Part shown: positions 30,008-38,866 of the stretch, piece by piece | Layout: each line of letters opens with the position of its first letter | How positions within the stretch are numbered: position 1 is the first letter of the stretch | NCBI GenBank assembly: GCA_902490005.1 | Contig: CABUCM010000004.1 | Coordinates: forward strand, 1 to 64,000 | Reading direction: 5' to 3' | Source of the DNA: an uncultured Ruminiclostridium sp. | Lineage (GTDB): Bacteria > Bacillota > Clostridia > Oscillospirales > Acutalibacteraceae | Length of the DNA stretch: 64,000 nt | Notes under the pieces: generated by a model | What the model saw: the letters and a program-made list of their open reading frames with translations, nothing else | Told to the model about the DNA's origin: nothing | Database searches by the model: none | Made by a program: the position numbers and the translations under genes

Positions 30008-30535
30008 ATGGCGAAAAACAGGATCAAGGTCAGCATTCTCGGGTCTGACTATATTATTACCTCGGAAGAGGAAGAAAATTACGTCCGCCAGATTGCGGCG
30101 GAAACAGAAAAGCGGATCGCGGGCATCACCAAGGATAACCCCCGGCTGTCCGTCACCATGGCGGCGGTGCTGGCGGCCCTGGATTACTGCGACGAGGCAG
30201 TAAAGGCCACGGAGAGCGCCGATAACCTGCGCTCCCAGATCAAGGATTATTTAGAGGATTCCTCCCAGGCCAGAATGGAGGCGGAGGAAGCCAGAAGAGA
30301 AATTGAAAAGCTGAAGAAGGAAGTCCAGACCCTGCGGGGGAGGCTGGAAGGCCAGGCCGCCGAGCCGAAAAAGAGCGTTCCGGTTCCCGGCAGGACGGTG
30401 GCCGCCCCGGCGCCCATTTCCCGGCCCGCCGGCCAAAGCAGGCATTACAGCCAGCCGGAGCCGGAGAAAAAGGAAAAGAGCAAGCTGGACCAGGAGATTA
30501 TGGACTTTTTCCAATCCGGCGAGGCGGAGGAATAA
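30008..30535 (+). CDS. zapA: Cell division protein ZapA
   Basis: FtsZ-ring stabilising protein. The 175-aa product begins MAKNRIKVSILGSDYIITSEE, the ZapA N-domain, followed by a coiled coil (about 60-125, AEEARREIEKLKKEVQTLRGRLEG). A C-terminal Pro/Ala/Lys linker leads to a short acidic end LDQEIMDFFQSGEAEE, making it longer than the roughly 100-aa canonical ZapA. The ATG at 30008 follows GGAAGGGG; an in-frame start 29 codons upstream lacks an SD. A U32 gene follows in the same direction, a common pairing in Clostridia. Confidence 0.9.
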   Translation: MAKNRIKVSILGSDYIITSEEEENYVRQIAAETEKRIAGITKDNPRLSVTMAAVLAALDYCDEAVKATESADNLRSQIKDYLEDSSQARMEAEEARREIEKLKKEVQTLRGRLEGQAAEPKKSVPVPGRTVAAPAPISRPAGQSRHYSQPEPEKKEKSKLDQEIMDFFQSGEAEE

Positions 30536-30589
30536 CCTCCCCGAGACAGCCGGCGGCTGATCCAGGCGAAAAAAAGGAGTTGTAGCCTC

Positions 30590-32653
30590 TTGAACCATCC
30601 AATGGAAATTTTAGCCCCTGCCGGGTCCATGGAAAGCGTGTACCCCGCGGTGCGTATGGGCGCGGACGCCGTCTATTTGGGCGCGGAGCAGTTCAGCGCC
30701 AGGGCGGGCGCCCGGAATTTCAGCCGCCAGGAGCTGAAGGAGGCGGTGGAATACTGCCATATCCGCAACGTGAAGGTGTACCTGGCCGTGAACACCCTGG
30801 TCAGGGACCCGGAGATGAAGGACGCGCTGGGCCTGGCGGAATACGCAGCCTCCCTGCCGGTGGATGGGTTTATCGTCCAGGATATGGGGCTTTCCTCCCT
30901 GCTGCGGGAGGCGGCGCCGAAAATGCGCCTTCACGCCTCCACCCAGATGTCGGTGCACACCCCCGCCGGCGCGGCGGCGCTTTACGACGCCGGCTTTTCC
31001 CGGGTGGTGCTTTCCAGGGAGCTTTCCCTGGAGGAAATCAAGGAAATCCGCAAGGCGTCCCCCATAGAGCTGGAGGTGTTCGTCCACGGCGCTTTGTGCA
31101 TGTCGGTTTCCGGCCAATGCTATTTCAGCGCCATGCTGGGTTCCCGCAGCGGGAACCGGGGCCAGTGCGCCCAGCCGTGCCGCCTGCCTTTTTCCGTACA
31201 GGGCGGCACGGGCTTTGACCTGAGCCTGAAGGATTATTCCATCGTCTCCCGGCTGAAGGAGCTGGAGGCGGCGGGGGTGGCCTCGGCTAAAATCGAGGGC
31301 AGGATGAAGCGGCCGGAATACGTGGCCGCCGCCACCGCCGTCTGCCGTTACGCCGCCGACGGGAAAGAGATCCCGGCGGGCCTGTCCCAAAAGCTGGAGG
31401 CGGTGTTCTCCCGGTCCGGGTTTACCGACGGGTATCTCACCGGGAACCTGGGAAAGGATATGTTCGGCACCCGGCAGAAGGAGGATGTGGAGGCCGCCAC
31501 CAGCGATGTGCTCAAGGAGCTGCGACAGCTTTATAAAGACGAAAAGCAAACCATCCCCCTGGCCTTCCGGGTGGAAATCCATAAGGGGCGGCCCGCCGCC
31601 CTGCACGGCAAGGACGGGGATGGCCACAGCGCCATGGCCCAGGGGCAGCCGCCCCAGCGGGCTCAGACCCTGCCCATCACCCAGGCGCGGTGCCTGGAGC
31701 AGCTGCAGAAAACCGGGGGCACCCCGTTTTTCTGCGAGAAGCTGGAGGCCCATATCGACCCGGGCCTTTCCATCCCGGTTTCCGAGCTGAACCAAATGCG
31801 CCGGGCGGTGGTGGAATCCATTGAAAAGCAGCGGAAGGAACGGAAGCCCGCGGCGTTTTCCGTGGTCGCGCCTCCCAAAGGGGAAAACCACCAGCCGTTA
31901 AAAAGGCAGAAGCTGCGGGTGTGGTTTGAGCACGATCAGGTGCCTCAAAGCATGATGGGCTGCGATTTGGTTTACGTGCCCCTATCCACCCCGGCCCAGC
32001 GGCTGGAGGAGCTTTTGAACCGGGATGTGAACCTGGCGGTCCACATGCCCCGGGGCATGTTCGGCCGGGAGGAAGAAATCCGCCGGCAGCTGAAGCAGGC
32101 GGAAGAGGTGGGCGTCAGCCACGTTTGGGTGGGCAATTTAGGGGCCTTGGCCCTGGCCCAGGAAACGGACATGTTCCTTCACGGCGGGTTCAGCCTGAAT
32201 ATTTTCAATACCGCCTCGGTGGAATGGTGCGAGGATAACGGCCTCAGCGACGTGGAGCTTTCCTTTGAGCTGACGGCGGAGCAGGCCAGGCGGATCGGCG
32301 GAAGGCTCCCCAGGGGCCTGATCGCCTACGGGCACCTGCCCTTGATGCTGACCCGGAACTGCCCCAACAAGAACGGGGCCGGGTGCTCCGGCTGCCAGGG
32401 CGCCTCATTTTTAAAAGACAGAAAAGAAATTATTTTTCCGATGATTTGCGATCATATCTGCACACAAATCCTCAATTCCGTGCCGCTGGAAATGGAAGAC
32501 CGCAAATCCGACTTTTCCGGAATGGATTTCACCGTTTTAAGGTTCACTGTGGAAAACTCTGTGGAAAGTGAGGAAAAATTTCACGCTTTCCACAGCGGAC
32601 AAGCCCCGAAAGATGGCTTCACACGTGGATTATATTATCGAGGTGTGGATTAA
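30590..32653 (+). CDS. U32-family protein (RlhA/TrhP-like)
   Basis: Long U32-family member of 687 aa. The N-terminal half has MEILAPAGSMESVYPAVRMGADAVYLG and the family signature FVHGALCMSVSGQCYFSAMLGSRSGNRGQCAQPCR with clustered Cys. Characterised relatives (RlhA, TrhP) hydroxylate rRNA or tRNA with an Fe-S cluster rather than degrade protein; which RNA is modified here cannot be told. A second Cys set (CPNKNGAGCSGCQGASF) lies near residue 590. The start is TTG after AAGGAG; ATG at 30602 is possible. Confidence 0.85.
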   Translation: MNHPMEILAPAGSMESVYPAVRMGADAVYLGAEQFSARAGARNFSRQELKEAVEYCHIRNVKVYLAVNTLVRDPEMKDALGLAEYAASLPVDGFIVQDMGLSSLLREAAPKMRLHASTQMSVHTPAGAAALYDAGFSRVVLSRELSLEEIKEIRKASPIELEVFVHGALCMSVSGQCYFSAMLGSRSGNRGQCAQPCRLPFSVQGGTGFDLSLKDYSIVSRLKELEAAGVASAKIEGRMKRPEYVAAATAVCRYAADGKEIPAGLSQKLEAVFSRSGFTDGYLTGNLGKDMFGTRQKEDVEAATSDVLKELRQLYKDEKQTIPLAFRVEIHKGRPAALHGKDGDGHSAMAQGQPPQRAQTLPITQARCLEQLQKTGGTPFFCEKLEAHIDPGLSIPVSELNQMRRAVVESIEKQRKERKPAAFSVVAPPKGENHQPLKRQKLRVWFEHDQVPQSMMGCDLVYVPLSTPAQRLEELLNRDVNLAVHMPRGMFGREEEIRRQLKQAEEVGVSHVWVGNLGALALAQETDMFLHGGFSLNIFNTASVEWCEDNGLSDVELSFELTAEQARRIGGRLPRGLIAYGHLPLMLTRNCPNKNGAGCSGCQGASFLKDRKEIIFPMICDHICTQILNSVPLEMEDRKSDFSGMDFTVLRFTVENSVESEEKFHAFHSGQAPKDGFTRGLYYRGVD

Positions 32654-32744
32654 TTTGTCGGATTTTAACGGCTGGTTAGAAGCGGGGGAAAACTCGGTTA
32701 ACAGCCGGTTAAACTGCGAAGAAAGAATTATATGGCGCCGGGCG

Positions 32745-32776
32745 GCGGTTTGAGTTTAGTTCATCAAGCCGCTTTT
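32745..32776 (+). terminator. Terminator downstream of the U32 gene
   Basis: Stem GCGGTTTGA (32745-32753) / TCAAGCCGC (32764-32772) with one G-T pair, followed by TTTT. A second imperfect inverted repeat (GGCTG/CAGCC) lies just upstream (about 32669-32712). No clear dut promoter was seen between this and 32866. Confidence 0.65.
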
Positions 32777-32865
32777 AACAGACTGCTTTCCCCGGGTTTT
32801 CCCCCAAGGCCGGATTTTAGAATTTAATTCTGAGGGAAATACAAAATTTTTATGAGGTGTGGAGT

Positions 32866-33312
32866 ATGGACCAGATTTTGAAAATAAAAAAACTTCGGGA
32901 GGGCGCGGTTGTGCCCCAAAGGGCCACGGAGGGCTCCGCCGGGCTGGACCTTCGGGCGTGTATCGACAGCCCCATTACCCTGGCGCCGGGAGATTTGGCC
33001 ATGATCCCCGCCGGAATCGCCATCAGCCTGCCTGACAGCGGCTACGCGGCGTTTGTGTTCGCCCGCAGCGGCCTGGGGGTCAAGCATGGCGTTTCCCTGT
33101 CCAACGGGGTCGGGGTCATCGACAGCGACTACCGCGGGGAAATCTGCGTGGGCCTGTGCAACCTGGGCAGCCAGCCCTATGAAATCCAGCCTGGGGAGCG
33201 GGTGGCCCAGCTTGTGGTGATGCCCGTGTGCCCCCTGCCGGTGCGGCAGGTGGAAGAGCTGGACGAAACCCAGCGGGGGGCCGGCGGCTTCGGCTCCACC
33301 GGGAAAAACTGA
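32866..33312 (+). CDS. dut: dUTP diphosphatase
   Basis: Hydrolyses dUTP to dUMP, keeping uracil out of DNA. The 148-aa trimeric-type enzyme has the five conserved motifs: AGLDLRA, RSGLGVKHGV, GVIDSDYRGEI, GERVAQLVVM and GGFGSTG at the C-terminus. An in-frame GTG nine bases upstream is a possible start. Two XRE genes follow on the same strand. Confidence 0.96.
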   Translation: MDQILKIKKLREGAVVPQRATEGSAGLDLRACIDSPITLAPGDLAMIPAGIAISLPDSGYAAFVFARSGLGVKHGVSLSNGVGVIDSDYRGEICVGLCNLGSQPYEIQPGERVAQLVVMPVCPLPVRQVEELDETQRGAGGFGSTGKN

Positions 33313-33343
33313 AAAGCGGGCTTGCCGGGACGAGGGGTCATTT

Positions 33344-33568
33344 ATGGAAAATTTGAGAATGCTGCGGCTGGAAAGACGGCTGTCTCAAATGCAGGTGCAG
33401 AAAGAGACGGGGATCAACCAGGGGGAGCTGTCAAAATATGAGCGGGGCCAAACCCGGCCCACCATGGAAAACCTGTTGGTTTTAGCGGCGTATTTCGGCA
33501 CCAGCCTGGATTATCTCATGGGCCTGACGGATGAGAGAAAGCCCTATCCCCCCAAAAAGGAACCCTGA
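33344..33568 (+). CDS. XRE-family regulator, tandem copy 1
   Basis: Seventy-four-residue single-domain HTH protein: SQMQVQKETGINQGELSKYERGQTRP covers the helix-turn-helix, ending in LDYLMGLTDERKPYPPKKEP. It starts 31 bp after dut. The protein is very similar over its whole length to the next gene, so the pair arose by duplication. No target is known. Confidence 0.88.
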   Translation: MENLRMLRLERRLSQMQVQKETGINQGELSKYERGQTRPTMENLLVLAAYFGTSLDYLMGLTDERKPYPPKKEP

Positions 33569-33579
33569 CGCATCGCAAG

Positions 33580-33618
33580 GGCGCGGGCCTGAGGAAACCC
33601 CTGGGCCGCGCCTTTTTT
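33580..33618 (+). terminator. Terminator between the tandem XRE genes
   Basis: Stem GGCGCGG (33580-33586) / CCGCGCC (33606-33612) with an extended G/C core, followed by TTTTTT (33613-33618). Confidence 0.75.
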
Positions 33619-33671
33619 ATTTTGCCATCACAAACCGCGGGAAAGCAACCCAGGAAAGGAGGGCGAACGCC

Positions 33672-33902
33672 ATGGAAAACCTGAGAAGGCTCCGGCTGAA
33701 AAAACATATGACCCAGGTGGCCCTGCAAATGGAAACCGGCATCCCCCAGGGCGCCCTCTCCAAATACGAACGGGGCGCCGCCCTGCCCACGGCGGATAAC
33801 CTGGCGGCGCTGGCGGCGTATTTTCACACCAGCATGGATTACCTGATGGGCTTGACGGATGAGGAGAAGCCCTATCCCCCAAAAAGAAAAAACCGGCCCT
33901 GA
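33672..33902 (+). CDS. XRE-family regulator, tandem copy 2
   Basis: Seventy-six-residue HTH protein, paralogue of the preceding gene: MENLRRLRLKKHMTQVALQ, then TGIPQGALSKYERGAALPT, ending GLTDEEKPYPPKRKNRP. GGAGG lies before ATG 33672; a longer in-frame start at 33531 crosses the terminator and is rejected. Recognition-helix residues differ between copies (INQGE versus IPQGA), hinting at different operators. Confidence 0.87.
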   Translation: MENLRRLRLKKHMTQVALQMETGIPQGALSKYERGAALPTADNLAALAAYFHTSMDYLMGLTDEEKPYPPKRKNRP

Positions 33903-34028
33903 AAACCTGGAATGAGGAAAGATCGCCTGGAATTTTGTGCCATTCGGATAGCCGTGACGGAAAATAAAACCAGAATTATGTAAATTATGGAAATTTTTTA
34001 AAAAATTTGTAACGGCTGGAATTATTTG

Positions 34029-34057
34029 TTGAGAATTTATTAGTTTCGGGGTATAAT
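34029..34057 (+). promoter_or_regulatory. mreB promoter
   Basis: TTGAGA (34029-34034), 17-bp spacer, TATAAT (34052-34057), about 65 bp before mreB. It probably drives mreBCD-mrdA. Confidence 0.85.
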
Positions 34058-34123
34058 GTATCCATATGCAGAATGGAAAAAGAGTTGGATTCTATCAATA
34101 AGAGATAAAGGGGAAAATAAATT

Positions 34124-35131
34124 ATGTTTTCAAAGGACATTGGAATCGACCTGGGTACCGCGAATACCCTGGTTTTTATGAAGGGAAAAGGAATCGTTAT
34201 GCGGGAGCCCTCCGTGGTGGCGGTGGACGTCCGCTCTGATACCGTATTGGCGGTTGGCTCTCAGGCGAAAGAAATGATCGGCCGCACCCCCGGCTCTATT
34301 GTGGCCGTCCGTCCCCTGAAGGACGGCGTCATCGCGGATTTCGACATTACCGCCACCATGCTGAAGCATTTTATCCGCAAGGCGGTAAAGGCTTCCCTGT
34401 TCAGCAAACCCAGGGTGGTGGTGTGCATCCCCTCCGGCGTCACCGAGGTGGAGCGCCGGGCCGTTGAGGACGCCGCCAGGCAGGCGGGCGCCTCTGAGGT
34501 GGATTTGATCGAGGAGCCCATGGCGGCGGCGATCGGCGCGGGCCTGCCCGTGGCCGAGCCTACCGGCAGCATGGTGGTGGACATCGGCGGCGGCACCTCT
34601 GAGGTGGCCGTGATCTCCCTGGGGGATATCGTTACCGCCTGCTCGGTGAGAGTGGCCGGGGACAAGTTCGACGAAGCCATCATCTCTTATGTGAAGAAAA
34701 AATATAACCTGCTCATCGGCGAGCGCACCGCGGAGGAAATCAAGATCAGCATCGGCTCCGCTTATCCCTATGAGGACGAGGGCAGCGTGCAGATTAAGGG
34801 CCGCAACCTGGTGGACGGCCTGCCGAAAAACGTGACGATCTCCGCCTCTGAGGTGCGGGAGGCTTTGGCGGACCCGCTGGTGACCATTGTGGACGCCATC
34901 AAAAGCACCCTGGAGAAAACGCCTCCGGAGTTATCCGCCGATATTATCGACCACGGCATCATGCTCACCGGCGGCGGCGCGCTGCTGCGGGGGCTGGATC
35001 TTCTGGTGGCCCAGGAAACCGGCATGCCGGTGCATGTGGCGGAAAGCCCCCTGGACTGCGTCGTGGACGGCACTGGAAAGCGGCTGGAGGTAACCATGCC
35101 CAAGGAGTACTATAAAACCAGAAGACGCTGA
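34124..35131 (+). CDS. mreB: Rod-shape determining protein MreB
   Basis: Actin-like filament protein that guides lateral wall synthesis. The 335-aa product has the phosphate-1 loop DIGIDLGTANTLVF, phosphate-2 MVVDIGGGTSEVAVISLG and the adenosine motif IMLTGGGALLRGLD. Length is typical. First gene of mreB-mreC-mreD-mrdA. Confidence 0.97.
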   Translation: MFSKDIGIDLGTANTLVFMKGKGIVMREPSVVAVDVRSDTVLAVGSQAKEMIGRTPGSIVAVRPLKDGVIADFDITATMLKHFIRKAVKASLFSKPRVVVCIPSGVTEVERRAVEDAARQAGASEVDLIEEPMAAAIGAGLPVAEPTGSMVVDIGGGTSEVAVISLGDIVTACSVRVAGDKFDEAIISYVKKKYNLLIGERTAEEIKISIGSAYPYEDEGSVQIKGRNLVDGLPKNVTISASEVREALADPLVTIVDAIKSTLEKTPPELSADIIDHGIMLTGGGALLRGLDLLVAQETGMPVHVAESPLDCVVDGTGKRLEVTMPKEYYKTRRR

Positions 35132-35261
35132 TTCAAAGTGATTCAAAGCGCGGCGGCAGGAGGAGAAAATCACATTGATCTTTTCCTTCCGCCGTTTTTT
35201 ATTCCTGAAATCAAAATGAAACGGCGGTTTCAGGATTCCCGGGAAAAAGGAGGTTTCATAG

Positions 35262-36149
35262 GTGAGAGATTTTTTCAAGGGCCGCAGCTTCAAGGTCCTG
35301 GCGGGAGCGGTTTTGGTGCTGCTGGGGGTGGTGCTGTTTACCGCCGCCACAGGCAACTCTTTTTTATCATCCCTGATGGGCTTTGTCACCACGCCGGTGC
35401 AGCAGCTTTCTAACCAGGCCGCCACCGCGGCGGGGGCGGTGGGCCCCAGCGGAAAAACCATCGAGGAGCTGGAGGCGGAAAACGCCGAACTGCAGGAGAA
35501 ACTCAACCAGATGATCGCCTTGACCGTGGATTATTATGATATTAAACGGGAAAACGAGCAAAACGTGAAATATCTGGAGCTGAAGGAGCGGAAAAAGGAT
35601 TACCAGTTCGCCCTGGCCTCTGTCATCGGCAGGGACCCGGCGGACCTGTTCTACGGCTTCACCATCGACCAGGGTTCCCTTTCCGGCATTGAGAAAAACG
35701 ACCCGGTCATCACCGACAAGGGCCTGGTGGGCTGGGTGTCGGCGGTATACCCCACCTACAGCCATGTCACCACCATTTTGTCCCCGGAAACCAACGTCAG
35801 CGTGCTGGACCAGGTGACCCAGGATACCGGCGTGGCGGCGGGGAGCATGAAATACGCCGAGTCGGGCCAGGTGGAGATGCGGTTTCTAACCGCCCAGAAC
35901 AAGCTTAAGGCCGGGGATATTATCATTACCTCCGGGGTGGGCGGTATTTATCCGGGAGAGCTGCCGGTGGGCGAGGTTGTGGAAAAGAAGCAGGAGGAAA
36001 ACGCCGATTCCATCACCGCGGTGATTCAGCCCTACGAGGACATTAAGACCGTGACCAACGTGTGCGTCATCACCGAGTTTTTGGGCCAGGGCTCTACCAT
36101 GCCCGATGTAAACGCTCCTGACGGCGGCTCAAGCGGGGCGGAGGAATAA
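35262..36149 (+). CDS. mreC: Rod-shape determining protein MreC
   Basis: Membrane-anchored organiser of the elongasome. The 295-aa protein has an N-terminal membrane helix (about residues 8-28), a coiled coil (about 60-110), and the double beta-barrel with DPADLFYGFTIDQGSLSGI and ITSGVGGIYPGELPVGEV. The start is GTG at 35262, after AAAGGAGG. The C-terminal 15 residues are Ser/Gly/Asp-rich. Confidence 0.95.
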   Translation: MRDFFKGRSFKVLAGAVLVLLGVVLFTAATGNSFLSSLMGFVTTPVQQLSNQAATAAGAVGPSGKTIEELEAENAELQEKLNQMIALTVDYYDIKRENEQNVKYLELKERKKDYQFALASVIGRDPADLFYGFTIDQGSLSGIEKNDPVITDKGLVGWVSAVYPTYSHVTTILSPETNVSVLDQVTQDTGVAAGSMKYAESGQVEMRFLTAQNKLKAGDIIITSGVGGIYPGELPVGEVVEKKQEENADSITAVIQPYEDIKTVTNVCVITEFLGQGSTMPDVNAPDGGSSGAEE

Positions 36150-36152
36150 CCA

Positions 36153-36671
36153 ATGGCGCTTAAGTATAAAATCATCCGCTGCGTGGCGTATACCATCGAA
36201 ATTATTATCCTGTTCGTTTTGCAGGAAATCCCTTATCTGATCCCCAGCCTGCTGGGGGTAAGGCCCCTGCTGCTCATCGCGGCGCCTATGACCATCGCCA
36301 TTTTGGAAAATGAAAAAATGGGCCTGGGGTTCGGCATTTTCGCCGGCCTGCTGATGGATATGGGCTACGGGCCCGTGGTGGGCTTCTATGCTATTATGCT
36401 GGGCCTGCTGGGCTTTTTAATCGGCCTGCTGGCGGTGAACCTGGTAAAAACCAACGTGCTCACCTCCCTGCTTTGCACCGCCGTGGCGGTGTTTACGGTG
36501 ATTTCCTTACATTTTGTGTTTTTCTATTTACTCCAGGGCTACGATATGGCCGCCCACGCCTACCAGAAGTATTACCTGCCCATGATGCTTTACAGCTTCC
36601 TGCCCACGCCCATTCTTTATTATTTCAATAAAGCCTTTGTGGTGGGCGTCCGGGAGCGGGAAACCATTTGA
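36153..36671 (+). CDS. mreD: Rod-shape determining protein MreD
   Basis: Polytopic membrane component of the elongasome. The 172-aa product has about five hydrophobic segments and begins 3 bp after mreC. It is weakly conserved in sequence, as usual for MreD, and is assigned from length, topology and position between mreC and the PBP2 gene. Confidence 0.9.
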   Translation: MALKYKIIRCVAYTIEIIILFVLQEIPYLIPSLLGVRPLLLIAAPMTIAILENEKMGLGFGIFAGLLMDMGYGPVVGFYAIMLGLLGFLIGLLAVNLVKTNVLTSLLCTAVAVFTVISLHFVFFYLLQGYDMAAHAYQKYYLPMMLYSFLPTPILYYFNKAFVVGVRERETI

Positions 36672-36694
36672 CCTTACCAGAGAAAGGAGCGCCC

Positions 36695-38752
36695 ATGGAA
36701 GAGAACAATAAGGGAAATAAAGGCCAGTCCATTAGAATCCTGGCCCTGGTGCTGGGGGTTCTGGCCATCTTTGTGGTGTTCGGCGCGCAGCTGGTCAACT
36801 GGCAGCTGGTTCAGGGCGCCCAATACCGGGAAAAGGCGGACAGCACCAATATTTATACGGTAAAAACCGACGCCTCCCGGGGGGAGATCCTGGACGCCAA
36901 CGGCGTCAGCCTGGCGGTGAACGAAACCGGGTATAAGGTGGTGTTCAACAAGCTGTATGTGACCAAGGGCTCTCAGAACACCTCGATTTTGCAGCTGGTG
37001 GCCCTGTTCCAGGCGCGTAACGAGGAGTGGATCGATACCTTTCCCATCGTGGTGGACGAAAACGGCAATTTCGCGTTCAAGCAGGACGACGGCGACGGCG
37101 CCGTGGACAGGGCCGTCAGCCAGCTGAAAAGCGATTACCGGCTGCAGCAGTACGCCACCGCGGAGGAATGCGTCGCCATGATGGCCAGCGAACAGTGGTA
37201 TGACTGCGAGAATTATAACAACAACGATAAGCGCGCTATTTTGGCGGTGCGCTATAATATGGCAAAAAACGGCTATAATAACGAAACGAAATATACCTTC
37301 GCCGAGGGGATCTCCAACGAAATGGTGGCCATCGTGTCGGAAAACAGCCAAAAGCTTCCCGGCGTGTCGGTGGAAACCTATTCTGAGCGGAAATACGTCC
37401 ACGGCGACCTGGCCCCCGGCATTGTGGGGTATATCAACTCCATTACGGAAAGCCAATATGACGCGGTAAAGGACACGGGCCTTTACCTGCTGGATTCCAA
37501 ATACGGGCAGACCGGTATCGAGGCGGCGCTGGAGGAGAAGCTGGTGGGCCGCAGGGGCGAACAGCTGGTAGAGGTCACCCCCGGCGGCGCCATCGTCAGC
37601 GAGACGGAAAAAACGCCGGCTACCTCCGGCAACACGGTGTATTTGACCCTGGACGCCAGGCTTCAAAAAATCGCCCTGGACGCGCTGAAGGAAAACGTGG
37701 AGGCGGCCCAGCGGGAGGAAACCCACGGCTCCCAGTGCACCGGCTCCGTGGTGGTGCTGGATGTGAAGGATTTCAGCATACTGTGCGCCCAAAGCTATCC
37801 CAATTACGACCTGACAAAATATATGGACGACCCCCAATACCGGGAGGACGTGCTTTTGAATAAGGACGGCACCTACCCCATGTTTAACCGGTGCTTCGAG
37901 GGCGAATATCCGATCGGCTCCACCATGAAGCCGGCGGTGGCGCTGGCGGCGCTGCAGGAGGGGATTATCAATACCTCCACCCAGTTCCGGTGCGGCCATA
38001 TCTACTATAACGAGGATATGCCCACCTTCCATCCCCAGTGCCTGGGAACCCACGGCTTTCTCAACGTGACGAGGGCGCTGACTGTATCCTGTAATATTTT
38101 CTTTTACGACACCGGCTACGCCCTGGGGATCAACAACATGAACCTTTACCAGAAACGGCTGGGGCTGGGCGAGCCCACCGGCGTGGAGATTTATGAAAGC
38201 GACGGCACCCTGGCCGGCCCGGACACCAAATCGGACTGGTACGGCGGCGATACCATCATGGCGGCGATCGGGCAGTCCATCAACGGGATCACCCCGGTGC
38301 AGCTGGCCACCTACGCGGCCACCATCGCCAACAACGGCACCCGGATGCGGACCCATTTGGTTGATAAGGTGACGGATTACAGCCGCCAGACGGTTTTGGA
38401 GGAAACCCAGCCCGAGGTGGTGGAGGAAAACACCTTTGACCAGCAGGTGCTGGATACGGTGAAAGAGGCTATGCGCAGCGTGGTGACCGACCCCTCGGGT
38501 ACCGGTTATTACAGCTACGGTTCCTATGAAATCCCCATAGGGGCAAAGACCGGTACCGCGGAAACCTACCTGCAAAACGGGGACGCGGACGTGGACCATA
38601 TCACCCTGATCGCCTTCGCCCCCTATGACGATCCCCAGATCGCCATCGGCATCGTTATGGAGCACGGCGGGAAAAGCGTTTACGCCGCCAACGTGGCCAA
38701 AGCGATTATGACCGGATATTTCCATCCGGAAACCATGCCGGCGGTGGAATAG
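36695..38752 (+). CDS. mrdA: Penicillin-binding protein 2 (elongasome transpeptidase)
   Basis: Class B PBP that cross-links peptidoglycan during elongation. The 685-aa protein has an N-terminal membrane helix (about residues 12-32), a dimerisation/pedestal domain, and the transpeptidase with the catalytic Ser in GSTMKPAVALAAL, SxN as SCN and KTG in GAKTGTAE. The ATG at 36695 follows AAAGGAG; a TTG at 36668 overlapping mreD is the alternative. rodA, often found nearby in clostridia, is not in this cluster. Confidence 0.95.
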   Translation: MEENNKGNKGQSIRILALVLGVLAIFVVFGAQLVNWQLVQGAQYREKADSTNIYTVKTDASRGEILDANGVSLAVNETGYKVVFNKLYVTKGSQNTSILQLVALFQARNEEWIDTFPIVVDENGNFAFKQDDGDGAVDRAVSQLKSDYRLQQYATAEECVAMMASEQWYDCENYNNNDKRAILAVRYNMAKNGYNNETKYTFAEGISNEMVAIVSENSQKLPGVSVETYSERKYVHGDLAPGIVGYINSITESQYDAVKDTGLYLLDSKYGQTGIEAALEEKLVGRRGEQLVEVTPGGAIVSETEKTPATSGNTVYLTLDARLQKIALDALKENVEAAQREETHGSQCTGSVVVLDVKDFSILCAQSYPNYDLTKYMDDPQYREDVLLNKDGTYPMFNRCFEGEYPIGSTMKPAVALAALQEGIINTSTQFRCGHIYYNEDMPTFHPQCLGTHGFLNVTRALTVSCNIFFYDTGYALGINNMNLYQKRLGLGEPTGVEIYESDGTLAGPDTKSDWYGGDTIMAAIGQSINGITPVQLATYAATIANNGTRMRTHLVDKVTDYSRQTVLEETQPEVVEENTFDQQVLDTVKEAMRSVVTDPSGTGYYSYGSYEIPIGAKTGTAETYLQNGDADVDHITLIAFAPYDDPQIAIGIVMEHGGKSVYAANVAKAIMTGYFHPETMPAVE

Positions 38753-38813
38753 CGCCATGGCTCTTATAACAAAAAAATTCGTTATTTTTTAACATAAAAA
38801 TCAAAAAAACGCT

Positions 38814-38842
38814 TTGACGTATTGCGTTTTTTGTGTTAACAT
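38814..38842 (+). promoter_or_regulatory. minD promoter overlapping a hairpin
   Basis: TTGACG (38814-38819), 17-bp spacer, TAACAT (38837-38842). The -35 lies in the loop of an inverted repeat AAAAAACGC / GCGTTTTTT (about 38804-38832) that resembles a weak terminator for mrdA. Confidence 0.65.
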
Positions 38843-38866
38843 GTTAAATATGAGGATAGTATCAGT

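Noticed and set aside
36674..38758. 694-codon open frame antisense to the PBP2 gene
   Set aside because: It mirrors mrdA in a GC-rich antisense frame; its protein has no recognisable motifs, and the sense strand has all transpeptidase motifs.
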